From Conidiobolus incongruus B7586 (lineage: Eukaryota > Entomophthoromycota > Entomophthoromycetes > Entomophthorales > Conidiobolaceae), in contig JNEM01014507.1 of NCBI GenBank assembly GCA_000697335.1, positions 1-47,748 of the forward strand: 47,748 bases of DNA, written 5' to 3'. Within the stretch, counting starts at the first letter, position 1, and every line of letters begins with the position of its first letter. The notes beneath the pieces were generated by a model. The model saw only the letters and a program-made list of their open reading frames with translations. It ran no database searches and was not told where the DNA came from. The position numbers and the translations under genes were made by a program. Positions 11,912 to 24,936 of the stretch are shown here, in pieces.

Positions 11912-13507
11912 TGTTTTCAATTTTATAAAATTTATCATCAATTTTCATATTTAATCCACCTTATTGTTATATATAAAATAATAATTATTCCATTTTCTAT
12001 TATTATTTAACTTTTAAAATTTAATAAACAATAAATTTTAATATATTTGAATTTAAAAGTTTATCTTAATATAATGTGAATTTATACAATTATGAATATT
12101 TTATAATTAATTATATGATAATATTGAAGATTAGTTTAAAAAAATCAAATGATTTAATATTTTGATTAAATATATTACGAAATTTAATATATCGATATTA
12201 TATAATTACTATTAATCGAATTCGGACCGACTTTAAAACTAAAATGAAAAATTAAGATTCAAATTAAAATTTAATTTCAAAAGTTAGTTTAATTGGTATT
12301 AAATGATATTCACATTTTTCATAATTTTTAATGTAATTTAAACAAATTTCTTTCTATTTTGGATATATTAAATGTGATAATTACATGCTCCTATAATATA
12401 TTTTCAAGATTAAATAGAATATTCTAAAATAAAATAATATTTATATAAAATTGAATATTTAAAATTTATATTTATGAAAAACTTAATAAAAATATATTAA
12501 TTACTTTCTTAATCATTAGAATTACTTAAATAGGGCTGTATTAAAATAGTGTATATATTATTAAATATAATATTTTTTATAAAATATCTTCTAATTATTT
12601 ATATAAGATTTTAGTACAAGCAAATATATAAACTATTGATATTTAATACTGCTAATATTGCAGATTTAGTTATTTCAAAATTATTTTAATACACTAACTA
12701 AACTCAAATCAATTTAATGAATTAAAGAAAGCATTCAAAAGATAAACTTAAATTAGGTTGATTAAATTCGACGCAAACTAGGTAAAATTCAATTTTAGAG
12801 TTAGAGTTTGGCTATATATTAACAGTCTTAAAAGTATGTGTAAGGTGTTCAATTTTTATAAGTGAACTTATAAATCCATTCATAAATAATCTATTTTAGG
12901 TTTTCAGGTATTTTATAAACATTATTACCAAATGATTATATATATTTATAATCAATTGGTAATTATATTAAATAGATTTAAAATCAAAAATGATTTCATA
13001 ATATTAAAATTTTTGTCGACTCAATATCTTATACAATTAAAATTAACATCAAGCTTTAGTTAAATGATTCATTCAAACTGATATAATTGGTGTCAAATCA
13101 TTTTTATAAAAATTTCAATAATATGATAGATTATTGTTGAATATCAATAGAGGCAAATTAATTTTTATTCCATTATATATTTGTAATAGGCTATTTACTT
13201 GAAACAAAATTTAGATTATCCTACCTTTATATTTCTTTAATCATTATTATTAAATCTAGTTTTTGACTTAAACAGTTGAAATAAGTTAAAAAATTCATAT
13301 ATTTTAAAAGTTTATTATTTATGATATAATTACTTTATTGTAACAATATAAGGAATAGAATCCATCAATATCAATAATATGCTATATTGGGGTCAATATA
13401 AACAAGTTTTTTAAATGTAAACAGTGTGAAAAAGTCCTTGTTTATTTGACAATGTTTGGTATTTTTTATGTAAAAGTTGGTGATAGTTCAAAGGAAAAAT
13501 AAGACAA

Positions 13508-13541
13508 GATAAGATAAGGTAGATAAAGATAATAAGATAAG
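13508..13541. promoter_or_regulatory. GATA motif cluster
   Basis: Five GATA cores occur within 34 bp on the plus strand, several as the GATAA/GATAAG form bound by fungal GATA factors. It lies about 1 kb upstream of the first zinc-cluster relic and 1.6 kb downstream of GPI16, so no target gene can be named. It may be only a degenerate tandem repeat. Confidence 0.25.
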
Positions 13542-14302
13542 GTAAGAAGATATGGTTGATAGTGTCATGATTATGACAAAGTGATCTAATCCATGACATA
13601 TGCTGATTTGGTTAAACTTTATTATATATTATATATTCTAGTTGCATCAATTATTATATTTTTCCAAGGAAATGCCATTCTCTTATTTTATACTCTGATT
13701 TTTTTTGCAGTAATTAATTCAAAAATTTTGATTAAAATATTAGATTTTGATTTCAATTAATTTATTCATGAATCACATTAAATATTCACCAGATGGTTGA
13801 ATAAAGCATAAATAAATATAATATTGATTGTGTATTGTGTATTTTACAATATAGAAATATAATGATACATGATTTTAATCTATATAATCCAAACTATTTC
13901 AATATTAAAATTATTCAAAATACTATGTTAAACAGGGCATATTATTAAAAAAAATTATAGAATTATAAATTATATAAAATTTACCTATATCATACGCCAC
14001 TCCAAGGTAATTCTTAAATGAAAGTGTATCTACTATATACTATTTAACAAACTATATGCAATTTGTAACATTAAGAAATATTTTTTTAATATAATATAAA
14101 AAATATAAGATTTGTTTAATATTGTGATTAATATCAATAAATTTTATATTTCTATCGATTTAATATTTAAAAAAAACTTACAAATACAAAGCTTAGGATA
14201 ATACATAGATAGTTTTTGCAGTCAGTTTTATTATCACCTAATACTCATTAATCAATGCGCTACTATTTAGTTTAATTTGTATCTTATTTAGTGGAATCAG
14301 AG

Positions 14303-14338
14303 TAATTATACTGATCTGCATTATCGATTGGTGAATAG
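14303..14338 (+). promoter_or_regulatory. Upstream block shared with zinc-cluster copy 3
   Basis: The core GATCTGCATTAT (14313-14324), followed by a GGTGAAT element and preceded by GTAATTA, recurs at 24421-24452 ahead of the intact copy at 24937. It lies about 190 bp before the broken copy 1. It is likely part of an inherited promoter. Confidence 0.4.
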
Positions 14339-14499
14339 TCATATTAAGGATAAATATTGATTGTGGAATAACAAAAATTATTTAAACCTTATTCGATATA
14401 TATACATATATATATATTGCAGCTGATTCGCCTATATCCTTTTAATTTTATTAATATTTCAACTTTTCAAGGAAAATATCCTTGAACCAACGCTTTGTG

Positions 14500-16200
14500 A
14501 ATCAAGAGCATGCATTACTAAAACATACAGGACAATAAGAAACAACTCAATATAGTGGTGTTTCTTGTGACAAGTGTTAAATGCGAAAAGTTCGGTGTAG
14601 GAGAGAGCTTACAGTTTGCAGTTGGTGTTTCAAATTTGGAGTTCCTTGTACTTATCCCAAAGTGAGTCGTCAAAGGCGCAAGTTCACAAATTTTGGAAAT
14701 ACCGGAAAAATTGTATTTGATCAAATTCGATTAAAGGTCAAAATTAGAGCAGGTCAAGTATTCATAATAAAAAGTCCTTATCATCCATTATAATTATTAC
14801 AAACCTAATCAATTTCAATTTATTTCTAACATCTTTCTATATATACTATTAAAGTCAACGAGGTCTCTTCAATGCCTAGTACGAGGGTTCAATTTCAACC
14901 GCATCTCTTGCTGATGTTATACAGTCAACTTATCGAAGCTGTTACAAATATTTAGAGTGAAATGGGATAATTCTTTGACAATATCAAATTGAGTATATTT
15001 TGAGGATTAAATAGGTCTTATTTTTGGATAGATAAGGCATAGATACTAGGAATTATATAATCCTAACCTTAAAAATTCAAGCTAGAACACTATTTTAAAT
15101 ACTTTCATCGCTGAAACACATATTTCGGTGAAGAGTTATTTTATCAGAGACTTAATTATGTTGAGCCAGTATTACTATCTCTCCTTCAATTTGTTGAATA
15201 TCAATACATTAATAAATAACACAAGATTCTATTGATATATCTTAAACATTTTGCTAGAATTCAATTGAAAAAGAACTTTTTCAAACTTTTTATTTCAACT
15301 TGCCAAGCACTATTTATTGTTTGGTATGCTATATTTTTAATAGGGTTAGGGAAACAATCGTCACGTTATTACTCTCAAGCATGCCAAATTTCTCATATAC
15401 TGGGATTCCATTTATATATTAAATGCCTAAAAGATATATATCATAACGAAACACGTTGTACTCGAAGTATGGGAATGTGTATAGATCAAAATATTTACAA
15501 TACTATAATTATGTCACCATTTTTTATTTTAGTAGTTCATACTACTTCTAGACTTGAGCCAAGGTTTCAAATCATTAAAGGTACACAATATGAAAAATAT
15601 TAGAAGCAGAGTGTTTGTGTTTACTTCGAAAAGTATAGGACCGCTATTAGATGCCAGCCACCAACCACATGGCAGTATTTAGTTTAAAAAATGAATTAAA
15701 GATTAGTATCTCAATTCCGAGAAACTTCAAAAATGTTGCCATTTTTTTCTTAAAATATTTGGTTATTGCTTGATGACTAACTGTGGCGAGTTTTTAAAAT
15801 TATCATCACGATACTCCTCTCCAGAATATATACTTATACTTCAAAAATATGTTTGGATCACTAGTTGAATGTATCATCAATGAATTCTGCTCATGCACAT
15901 ATAGCAGCTCTAGAATTTGATCCAGAGAGAAATGTGGTTGATTATCACACTTAGAGAGCATTAAAAGCGGTCATGAGCATTTGAAACATTTCATTGTGCA
16001 ATCCAGTCAGTAGATTATATCTGTGCTATCATTTTTATCCATTATTACTTATATGCAAAATCATTTAAATTCTGAACAAATAAAGCCTTTCAAAATGAAA
16101 TATTAATAAATTGAGTAAACTACAACTCATTTTTGAAACATAAAATATAAATTATTCATTAATTTATTTTTGAATTATTTAAAAGAAATATTAATTATTG
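14500..16200 (+). pseudogene. Zinc-cluster paralogue copy 1, broken
   Basis: The full length of the family can be followed, but the frame is interrupted throughout. The zinc cluster is at about 14560-14670 (SGVSCDKC, then RKVRCRREL, CSWC, VPCTYPKVS), with a stop directly after the second cysteine. A 123-codon open piece (15232-15603) covers the central domain with HFARIQLKKNFFK and SMGMCIDQ. The C-terminal part continues to about 16200. Several stops fall where the intact copies have Trp (for example near 14969, 15640 and 15880), consistent with G-to-A transitions; there are also frameshifts. It resembles copy 2 more than copy 3 (shared SMGMC.DQ and TTS.L.P.FQIIKGT). I infer a dead host gene, with no evidence of a product. 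Confidence 0.88.
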
Positions 16201-19200
16201 TTTTTATTCCTACTTTTATTATTATAAATTAAATATTTACTATAAACAGATATTATATCTTATAGTAAAGGATGAATTAAAATAATAATTTGACAAGTTT
16301 AAATTATAATCTTTTTATTTATATATTTAATATAACTGACTATTATTTAAATACCAAGTATATAAATTTAATATAGTATTGGAAAATTAATATTTTATTG
16401 AATATATATTTCTGATAGTTTTAGTGTATCCAAATGATTAATATATTTTTTTGATTTATTATTGTATAATATTTTAATTAAGTTTAATAAATATAATTTT
16501 TAAAAAATTAACAAATAGTCTTATATAATTCAAATAATAAAGGGAATAATATTATATATAATATATAGTATATTAAACTCAATATTAAGTTTAATAATAT
16601 ATTTTCTATCATAAAGATATAAAACTAATCTTATTAAAATATTATCAATTGAAATATAATTTCAGTATTAAATATTAATATTGTTACTCTTAAATATAAT
16701 TATTTAATAGTTTTTATAAATATATCTTTATTTATATTTCATAACACTAAGATTATCATTTTTATGTAATACATACATTATTCAAATCATATTATTATAA
16801 TAATTTTATTAAATACTCTCCATTTTAAATAATATTCATTTTTTAACATAATTAAATGAAAAAGATAGTATTTATTCTTTATTTGATTAACCAGGTTAAA
16901 TTTCCTTATTATTCAATAATATAGACTTGTTCAAAAACTTTGATAGATTTTTAATTAGAGTCTGATATAATTATTTTATAAAAATCAACAATGATTTTTG
17001 ATACAATATTTATTATTCCTCTATTTAAAGTTATATTGACTTATAATAAATATTATATTTTTTATGATTATAATCTTACTATTAAAAATAAAATTAATGT
17101 GATTATTTTATTTATTTGGTAATTATGATAATTTTATAATAATCTTAAATTTATAAAAGCAACTGCATTTTGAATATTAATAATTACACCCAATTATAAA
17201 ATAATATATTATTATGATTTCATCATTTTGTAATGCATTGGCAATATAAATCAATATTATTTGATATTGATAGATAATTTGATTTTCAACTTAATAATTT
17301 GATTTATTATTTAAACCATTTCTTAATATTTGTCCAATTTAGCTCCGATTATAGGATATTAATACTTTTTCAATTCAAATTAATTCATATCGCTTGAATG
17401 ATAAAAAGATCATTTTTATTAATAACTAAAAATTGTCAAGATTTCACTTCATAATACTGATTCATTAATTATGATTCAATTATTAATGTAGCTAATAGAT
17501 TTAAACTTGTAATAATTTATATTATATAATCTGTAGAGGATATCTATTAATTTCACATTAATTTATTATAATAATGTAATATTTGGTATTAAATTATAAA
17601 CAATATATTAAAAATTTATTTATAAATTATATGACATTTTAAATACAATAAGAGGGATTAAATTTTAATTAAGAGATGAATATAAATTTATATCCGAGAT
17701 GTCTCAGTCCCCGAGACATTTTATTAACAATTATATTTGTTAATAATTTATTTGATAATAAAAAAAGTACTAGACAATCTATTAACACAAATAACTGCAT
17801 TTATTAATTTCACAAATGATACATCTATATAAGATATTATTTAAAGAGCTGGTAATTATTGTGGAGATCACTGAAATATGGCTGATTGAATTGTAATTGT
17901 TAATAAAACATTGGCAGAAATATATTTCAAGTTATTATTTAATTTAATCTAAATTTACAATTATATATAATTAGCATTTTATCTGATCTATTTTTTATTA
18001 TAATGGCTCTAATAATAATTATGATCATTGAAGATAATTTACTATAATAAATTTCATACAATTGCTAATTTAATATTCAAAATTTGTCCAAAAGATAATA
18101 TTTTTTGATTTGATAACAAAATAAGTTTTGAAAAGTTTGAGAATTTAAAGCAATTATCATCTCATAAGATTTTAAATTTATTTTTACTCATTTGAATACA
18201 AACTTGGTTTAAAATTTGAGTGATTAATATATTCTGACCTAGAACTGTGATTCTTATGGTTTTTATTAAATTAAAATTTTTTCAAGATTAAATATATAAT
18301 ATCAAGTAATATTTGTAATCCATGATAAAAATAATTTCAAATATCATAAATAATTTTAATTAGATATAATATTTATTTCAAATCTTTAAATGAAATTAAT
18401 ACCTATAATATAATAAATAATAAGAAAGTTAAAAACCTTGAAATTTAAAAAACTATTTTGAATATTACCAAATAAATCAATTTAATATGAAAAACAATTT
18501 TTCAAAATTTATAAACAAAATATAATAATTTGATAAAAAAAGATATATTTTATATATAGGCTAATGATAAGTTTGAAAAATATTAACATGATAAAGGATT
18601 AAGTTTGTCAAATCAATTGTAAATATAAATGTGTGTGGATAAATAATATGTATTAAGAAGGAATTCAAATATCTAATATTAACTTTTTAATTTTGTTAAT
18701 AAAAATTTTCTTAAAATGAAAATATGTGTAAATTTTAAAAATCAATTTTATTAAAAGATTAATAATATATTTTTATTTATATTAATACCCTATATGTTTT
18801 TATAACAAATTTATTACAGTGGGAATAGGTGAAATATATAATTAAATTACATGCATTAGTAATCAACAATTTACTTTTAATCATTAACAAATACCAAATC
18901 TAGCTTAATAATTTTATATTCATCTTACCCTTGTAATATCAGCATTTACTACTTATTATCATGATATAACTTTTCTCATTTAAGACAATAGAGAACAAGT
19001 TGCTTATTAACTAAACATCTAATTCTTTTGTGTAAATATAATTATTCTTAACTATTATTATAAAATTCATTTAAATTTCAAAAATACTGTTAATAAAATT
19101 ATATTATTTTTGATGCAAATGTCAAAATATTTTCATTAAAGTTTAATTGTAAATTTATGGATTAAATAATAATAGATTAACAGGAAACTACAGGAAAAAA

Positions 19201-19549
19201 CTGATATTTATTCTATTTAATATACGCTGACCTTCTTCTATTATTAAAAAAAGGCCAGAATATTTAAATATTATGAATCTATACCATAGATAATTGGCAG
19301 ATGGCTAAGCATTTTACTTTTGTTTGATTGGATTGAAGTTATATCTACCAATTGGAATTGAGGTGATTGAGCAGAATTCTATGACCAGTAAGTTGAATAG
19401 AATATGTGTAAATTATTTCAATCGACAGTTAAAACTAATATTTATAGTCCATTGGGTCTAAAAATATTTTATTTTTATGATCGAACTATTCATATATCAA
19501 CTTATTATATTTCAAGTGGACAAGAGAGTGGTTGTTGTATATATAGCTC
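16201..19549. other. Intergenic, AT-rich
   Basis: I see no ORF, RNA gene or clear repeat in these 3.3 kb. The last 300 bp form the promoter of the intact copy 2. They include a palindromic CCAATTGG near 19350 and a TATATATAG just ahead of the ATG. Confidence 0.35.
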
Positions 19550-21319
19550 ATGTTTCAAACTACAGGATCGAAAAAACAAATAGAGACAACTGATACAGAT
19601 GATGATAGTGGAGTTTCATGCGATAAGTGTCGGATTCGAAAAATTCGATGCGGAAGACAGCTTCCAGCTTGTGATTTCTGTATTAGAATGAGGATCCCTT
19701 GTACTTACCCTAAAGTAAGTCATAGAAGGCGTAGACCTCAACAGATTGAGAATACACGAGTATTGGTTTTTGATCATACTCTAAAAAATAAAGTACAATT
19801 AAATTTCAAGGGTAAAAATAAGACAATCGAGTTGAACCAATTAGTCGCAAACAAGATTAATTACTTTCCTTTTATTTCTTCAATCAGTCCAATTGTATTG
19901 CTCAATATACCTGAGAATGATAATAGCTTCGCCACAGAGATTACTCCAGCTTATAATAATCAAGTTCGATTTCAACCCCACCTTATGCTAATGTTATACA
20001 GTCAAATAATGAATGCTAATCCAGTAATTGGAAGAGAAGTAGGATGGTTCTTTGACCAGATCAAGCTGGGAATCTTTGGAGGATTAACCAAGGGACATTT
20101 TAAAATGGATACTACTTGGATAAAGGAGTTATATAACCCTGATTTTAAACAGCAAACACTAAAAAATTATTTTAAATACTTTCATCATTGGGTCACATAC
20201 TTTGGAAAAAGATTGTTTTATCAAAATATTGATTACGTTGAGCCAGTATTGCTTTCAGTCCTCTTATTCGTGGGATATCAATATACTAATAATCAACATA
20301 AAGAGCTATTGACATATTTAGAACACTTGGCCCGGATTCAACTGAAAAAACACTTTTTTAAGGTTTCTATACCAACTTGTCAAGCTTTATTCATCTTTTC
20401 GTATGCCATATTTTTTCGAGGCTTAGGGAAACAATCTTTACGCTATTTTTATCAAGCATGTCAAATGTCCTCTATCCTGGGAATACATTTGGATATTAAA
20501 GGTCTAAAGGCTATTTATCAGAACGAGAGACGATGTATTCGAAGTATGGGAATGTGTCAAGATCAACACTTTTCCAATACTTTAACTTTACCACCATTTT
20601 TTATTTTTATGGTTCCTACTACTTCTAATCTTAAACCTAAATTTCAAATTATAAAGGGTACAAAAGATAAAAAAGAAATTCTGGAAGCTGAATGCTTATG
20701 TTTACTTCGAAGGGTATTTGATCGATATTGGATGCCGGCCACTAATCATATGTCAGTATTTACATTGAAGAATCAGCTGAAGGATAGTAATCTCAGTGCA
20801 AAACAACTTCAGAAATGCTGTCATTTTATAGGTAAAATGTTTGACTATTGTTTAGTGAAAAGTTGTGATGAATTTTTGAAATCATCTTTGGAATATTCCT
20901 CTCCTGAGTTTTTGCCCATCCTCCAAAAATATGTATGGATATTTACTTGCCTATATCATCAATGGATACTCCTGGTTCATTCACAACAGTTACCAAAATT
21001 TGATCCAGTGACGAATATAGTCGATTACTATACATCGAGAGCTTTGAAAGCGGTGAAAAGTATTTACAATATTACACTGTTTAATCCAGCCAGTGGACTA
21101 TATATGTGCTATCATTATCTATCCGCCATATCATTTTTTTACGTGAAACTCTATGTAAATTCTCAACAAAATCAAAATTTTAGAAATGAAATTCAAATTG
21201 AACTGAGTAAAATTTATAATATATTTTTGGAATACAAGAAAGAATATTCATTTCCGAATGATACTTGGAATGCCTTGAATGATATATTAAAATTATTAAA
21301 ATTTAAATTACTTATTTAA
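19550..21319 (+). CDS. Zn(II)2Cys6 transcription factor, copy 2 (intact)
   Basis: This is a single-exon gene of 589 residues. The N-terminal zinc cluster is complete with Cys at 24, 27, 34, 41, 44 and 51 (CX2CX6CX6CX2CX6C), followed by a basic linker (SHRRRRP, 57-63). This is the classical fungal DNA-binding domain with two zinc ions. Residues about 207-320 (YFKYFHHWV, YLEHLARIQLKK, FYQACQMSSILGIHLDIKGL) resemble the middle homology region (fungal_trans type) of such regulators, so a nuclear DNA-binding regulator is likely. Targets are unknown. The start is the first ATG in frame and gives the same spacing to the first cysteine (23 residues) as the ATG of copy 3. It is the second member of the tandem array and clearly diverged from copy 3. 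Confidence 0.88.
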   Translation: MFQTTGSKKQIETTDTDDDSGVSCDKCRIRKIRCGRQLPACDFCIRMRIPCTYPKVSHRRRRPQQIENTRVLVFDHTLKNKVQLNFKGKNKTIELNQLVANKINYFPFISSISPIVLLNIPENDNSFATEITPAYNNQVRFQPHLMLMLYSQIMNANPVIGREVGWFFDQIKLGIFGGLTKGHFKMDTTWIKELYNPDFKQQTLKNYFKYFHHWVTYFGKRLFYQNIDYVEPVLLSVLLFVGYQYTNNQHKELLTYLEHLARIQLKKHFFKVSIPTCQALFIFSYAIFFRGLGKQSLRYFYQACQMSSILGIHLDIKGLKAIYQNERRCIRSMGMCQDQHFSNTLTLPPFFIFMVPTTSNLKPKFQIIKGTKDKKEILEAECLCLLRRVFDRYWMPATNHMSVFTLKNQLKDSNLSAKQLQKCCHFIGKMFDYCLVKSCDEFLKSSLEYSSPEFLPILQKYVWIFTCLYHQWILLVHSQQLPKFDPVTNIVDYYTSRALKAVKSIYNITLFNPASGLYMCYHYLSAISFFYVKLYVNSQQNQNFRNEIQIELSKIYNIFLEYKKEYSFPNDTWNALNDILKLLKFKLLI

Positions 21320-24300
21320 AGTATCAAAATAATAAAATACTTTATTTGACTTATATATATTTATGAATTCATTAAATACGGAGTATTAATTTATTAAATC
21401 TTAGTTTTTTGAATAATTTAAACAAGGTTTTATTAAATTTATAAAAATTATTAAATCAGGATTAAAAATTAAATATTTCTCAAAAATTAATCCTTTAAAG
21501 TACTATTTATTATAAAATAGAAACCATAATTAATCTAAAATTATTAAATAAAATTATTCTTCAAGAACTAGGATTGTAATTTCCATCAATTTTCACATGT
21601 GATATTTTTATTTATGTATAATAAATTGGATATATATTTTGATAGAATGTGAATGTATATATATATTAGGATGATGACAGCAATAGAAATTTATTGATTA
21701 TAGATATATTAAATATTTCTGATGATAAACAAAGCTCTTTTGTACATAAAAAATATTAATCGTTAAGGATCGATGATAACATTGATTGCTTATTACTACC
21801 TATAAATATCCGATCTTCCACAATATTGTGTGTTTATTTTTACATTAGTGTAAAAAATTATTAGGGAAATATTATTATATTTAATGATAAAATATATTAT
21901 TAATTATCGATACTTTTTTTAAAATAATGATAAATAGTATAATTATTTTCGATTATATTTACACTCAGCGATTTATAACCTATTGAATAATTATTGAATT
22001 GTAAGACAATGGTTTAAACTTAGTAAGTTGATATCAAGCTTTTTTTCAAGTTAATTCTCTTTAGGTTGAATTTTACATCTTTTGATTTTCATTAATAAGT
22101 AAACTTAGAAAAATGTTGTAGATGACTTTGCAAAATTAATGATAACCATAACTGACCAAATTTTCAACTAAACATCTGCTTGGAGGATAAAAATATATTT
22201 TGTTGTGTTCTTTATAAGATAAACTGATTAGCGACTAACTCAAATTTTTTTATTTATCATAATCAAAATCCAGTATTATCTAATATATAAAATTTCAAAA
22301 TTTTATTATTTCAAATTATATTATATCAAATGTCAAGATTATTAAATTTAGTTTTAATAGATTTTCAAAATATATTTCTCAAAAACTTAATATAATTACA
22401 TTATAGCTTTCATTATATTTTGAAACATTGAATTATTTATTAATTTTGAATAAACTATGAAAAATACTATTCAAAATTCCAAAAAGTTTACTTTATACTA
22501 TAGTATTCAAATATTATTGGAATTTATAGTGAAAGCAAAACCATAGAATGAAGAATGAAATCTATTGAATTTGTCAAGTAAAATACCAATAGAGAATTAT
22601 ATTATTGTAATTAATAAATGTTTAATTAGTTATTTAAAATGACTTGAAAGCTATGCTACTTGGTCCCAAAATATAATCTAGCCTCATGCACATTTGGTAC
22701 GCAAGCATAACAATTATTTCTTAGATCAATTATGTAATTCATATATACTTTAAAATTATATATAATCAAGCATTATAATATCCAAAATAAAATTAGTGTC
22801 TTGCTAACGTTTTTTCATCAAATCATATATAATTTATATATCTATAATTCTGATAATTACAATAGCCATTTTTGATGTTGGGATATTCTTACGGTGAAAA
22901 CTTGTATCACATTTTTGAAACATTAAAATATTTTTTATTATCAACTCAAATAAATACCAAATATTATTTAATTAGAATAATCCTGTTTTCCAAATTATAT
23001 TTCAAATAAATAGTTGATTCATTTTTAGATGGCCAAATAAAAAGATTTCTAACTTTGTTATGAATATATATATAGAATTCCAAGTTTGACTAGCAAATAT
23101 ATTTTAATTATCCAAAAGTGAACAATATTGTTATACTAATGTGGAATGTATTTCACACATATTTCAAAATTGAGTATTTGTAAAAAATAATTAGAATGTT
23201 TATGAATAAGCGAATTAATATTTTCTCAATTTTTATCTTATCATAGAAAATAATATATTTTGGACTCTTTAGAGGGTTAAAGTGGCCTTTGTTCTTATAT
23301 TATTACAGTAATAATTGTTACAATATCTTCCAACAATTGAATTACAAATGATATTGATGGAAAATATTTTTAATATAAGTGTAACTTTATTTCAATATAG
23401 TACATTGAAAATAAAAATAGTGTTTTATTTTATTCATGGCAAACTAATTTAAAATAAACATATACCTTAGGAAAATGATACATCAAAAAATATGGGTTTA
23501 TAGTGGAATTTATATCTTATCGTATCTTATTGTATTGATATTAATAAAGGATTATTACCAAACAGCAATATAAGTTTCATAAAATTTAATTGCTATTATA
23601 TTATTGATATAATTTAATTCCAAAATATATAACTCTACATAATATAATAAATTCAGATTATATCATCAATTATGAACTGGATCAATCACTTATATCGTAT
23701 ATTTATAAGTTTTATATTAATTATTTGTTATGTGTTACTTTAATATTATTTGAAGACTTAAAGTGTTTATTAAAAATTTTAAAAATTTATAATTTGTGTA
23801 ATTTAAATAAATATAAAATTATATATGGAATTCCTTGTATAAATATAGTAAATTATATAATTAAAATTATCTTTTGGCTTAAAAATATTTCGAATTGATA
23901 ACAACTCAATGAATTTAAATTCATTATTTAATATGAAATCCATTACATTTTGCCATTATAATTATCATACTATCATTACATATACTTCGAAACTAAAAAT
24001 ATTGTTGTAAATTTGATGAGATTACACAATCTATTTATAAATAAAAATTACCCATTTGGACTATTTAGACAATAATCAAAGAATTTTGGGGGTAGATTTG
24101 GCATAGCCATGTAACAATGAAGTAAGCCATTTTGTACGAAGGTAGAAGAAACTAAACTTATATAGCTTGCATAATTAAATAGGGTTGATTGTTAATCTTA
24201 AAAAGGCTAAGTATTAAAAATAACATATTCACATTTATATAGTAACAATATAAACAATTTTATTATCAGATAATGTGTGGAATTTAGAATAATTTCTTTT

Positions 24301-24936
24301 GTTTATCAACAAAATCAAAAAGGTGCCTGATTATATCACTATTGAAATAATAATTACCAAATAGAAGAACTATGATTTTCCACATATGCTTGTTGCATAA
24401 TCTTTATTAAAATTGAGGTGGTAATTACGATCTGCATTATTAATGGGTGAATTCAATGAGTAAAATAATGGTTCATATAATTACTCATTCAATTCAGTTA
24501 TCAACAGATAAATCGTGATCTCCTATTGATTATAATAGATATTATAATGATATTACTTTTACAATAATTAGTTAATTTTTATAAAATGAATGAAAAATGG
24601 TCATAACTATTGTAATATGGGTTATACTCAAAAAGGATTTTTTCGCGATTCGATACTAATTAAATTTAATTTATTCTGGCATTATAATAATTTTGATTGG
24701 TTAAATTAAAGATTTATTTGTTATAAGAAAAAGTTTTCATTAATAAATGCAGAATTTATAATTTTGACGGATTGTTTAATAGTGAATTATTGTGTTTCAT
24801 CAGAATAAAAATAAGTATAAATATCATGGCGGTAATAATGAATGACCAAATTATATTTCATTTTAATTTCCAATTTCACTATATAAACCATTGATGACTC
24901 AAGAGGTTAAGGAGTTTGGCCTTTTATCATTATAAA
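21320..24936. other. Intergenic between zinc-cluster copies 2 and 3
   Basis: No gene was found. Most of it is AT-rich without recognisable structure. The block shared with copy 1 lies at 24421-24452 and marks the probable promoter region of copy 3. Confidence 0.35.
24421..24452 (+). promoter_or_regulatory. Upstream block shared with zinc-cluster copy 1
   Basis: GTAATTAC, then GATCTGCATTAT (24429-24440) and GGGTGAATT align with 14303-14338. It lies about 500 bp upstream of the copy 3 ATG. Conservation inside otherwise diverged AT-rich flanks suggests a functional site or a remnant of the duplicated unit. Confidence 0.4.

Larger units (their letters stand above)
11912..14499. other. Intergenic, AT-rich, with a GATAA cluster
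   Basis: No convincing gene was found. A compositional island at about 13400-13620 holds five GATA motifs at 13508-13540 (several as GATAAG). A 62-codon ATG ORF on the minus strand (13599-13411) spans the same island but is hydrophobic and low in complexity, so I do not call it a gene. Confidence 0.35.

Noticed and set aside
13411-13599. 62-codon minus-strand ORF with ATG
   Set aside because: Its sequence is largely the complement of the GATAA cluster and is low in complexity. No homology was recognised.
24916-24936. Earlier start of zinc-cluster copy 3
   Set aside because: The frame is open but begins with TTG. The first ATG at 24937 gives the same distance to the zinc cluster as in copy 2.
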